Of a stretch of 5,468 nucleotides of DNA, positions 5,450 to 5,468 are shown in pieces. Every line of letters starts with the position of its first letter. Position 1 is the first letter of the stretch. Source of the DNA: an uncultured Ruminococcus sp. (lineage in GTDB: Bacteria > Bacillota > Clostridia > Oscillospirales > Ruminococcaceae); NCBI GenBank assembly GCA_947175005.1, contig CAMWLD010000166.1:1-5468 (forward strand), written 5' to 3'. The notes under the pieces are model-generated. The model ran no database searches and was not told where the DNA came from. It saw nothing but the letters and a program-made list of their open reading frames with translations. The position numbers and the translations under genes were made by a program.

Positions 5450-5468
5450 CCCTGCGCGGTTTTCCCTC

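Larger units (their letters stand above)
5149..5468. other. 320-base intergenic region without a supported gene
   Basis: After the LysR stop I see no reading frame with a ribosome binding site and protein-like composition on either strand. The stretch is a mosaic: a short AT-rich lead (5149-5170), GC-rich tandem units with the candidate terminator (5172-5259), a T/G-rich middle (5260-5365) and a GC-rich palindromic end (5366-5468). The sharp base-composition changes suggest assembly from repeats. The next gene lies beyond the window. Confidence 0.7.

Overview
The window reads as chromosomal DNA of a strictly anaerobic, low-to-moderate-GC Gram-positive bacterium, most likely a gut or rumen Clostridia member (Ruminococcaceae/Oscillospiraceae-like). 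The reasons are strong AGGAG-type ribosome binding sites, tightly packed and overlapping genes, an oxygen-sensitive ferredoxin-linked enzyme, and GC-rich palindromic intergenic repeats. The taxon is inferred from style, not from a marker gene.

Layout: every supported gene is on the + strand. Positions 2-112 hold the open 3' end of a gene that begins outside the window; its last residues weakly resemble the C-terminus of PaaK-type CoA ligases. Next come the four subunits of a 2-oxoacid:ferredoxin oxidoreductase in the order gamma (131-643), delta (644-934), alpha (1007-2188) and beta (2188-3072). A class I PLP-dependent aminotransferase follows (3072-4235), overlapping the beta stop codon by one base, and then a LysR-family regulator (4240-5148). 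The last 320 bases (5149-5468) hold no convincing gene. They contain a likely terminator, degenerate GC-rich tandem units, a long inverted repeat and a short AT-richer stretch with a recurring motif.

How the genes may work together: the aminotransferase interconverts an amino acid and its 2-oxo acid. The oxidoreductase interconverts that 2-oxo acid plus CoA with acyl-CoA, CO2 and reduced ferredoxin. If the upstream fragment is a CoA ligase, the set would link a free acid, its acyl-CoA, the 2-oxo acid and the amino acid. That route could run as amino-acid fermentation or as reductive carboxylation of branched-chain or aromatic acids. The oxidoreductase family is clear from its motifs, but its substrate is not. 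The one-operon reading is inferred from spacing.

I found no clearly new biological system. The items most worth a second look are the KOR-aminotransferase-regulator module, the shared sequence upstream of the gamma and alpha genes, and the repeat-rich 3' end.
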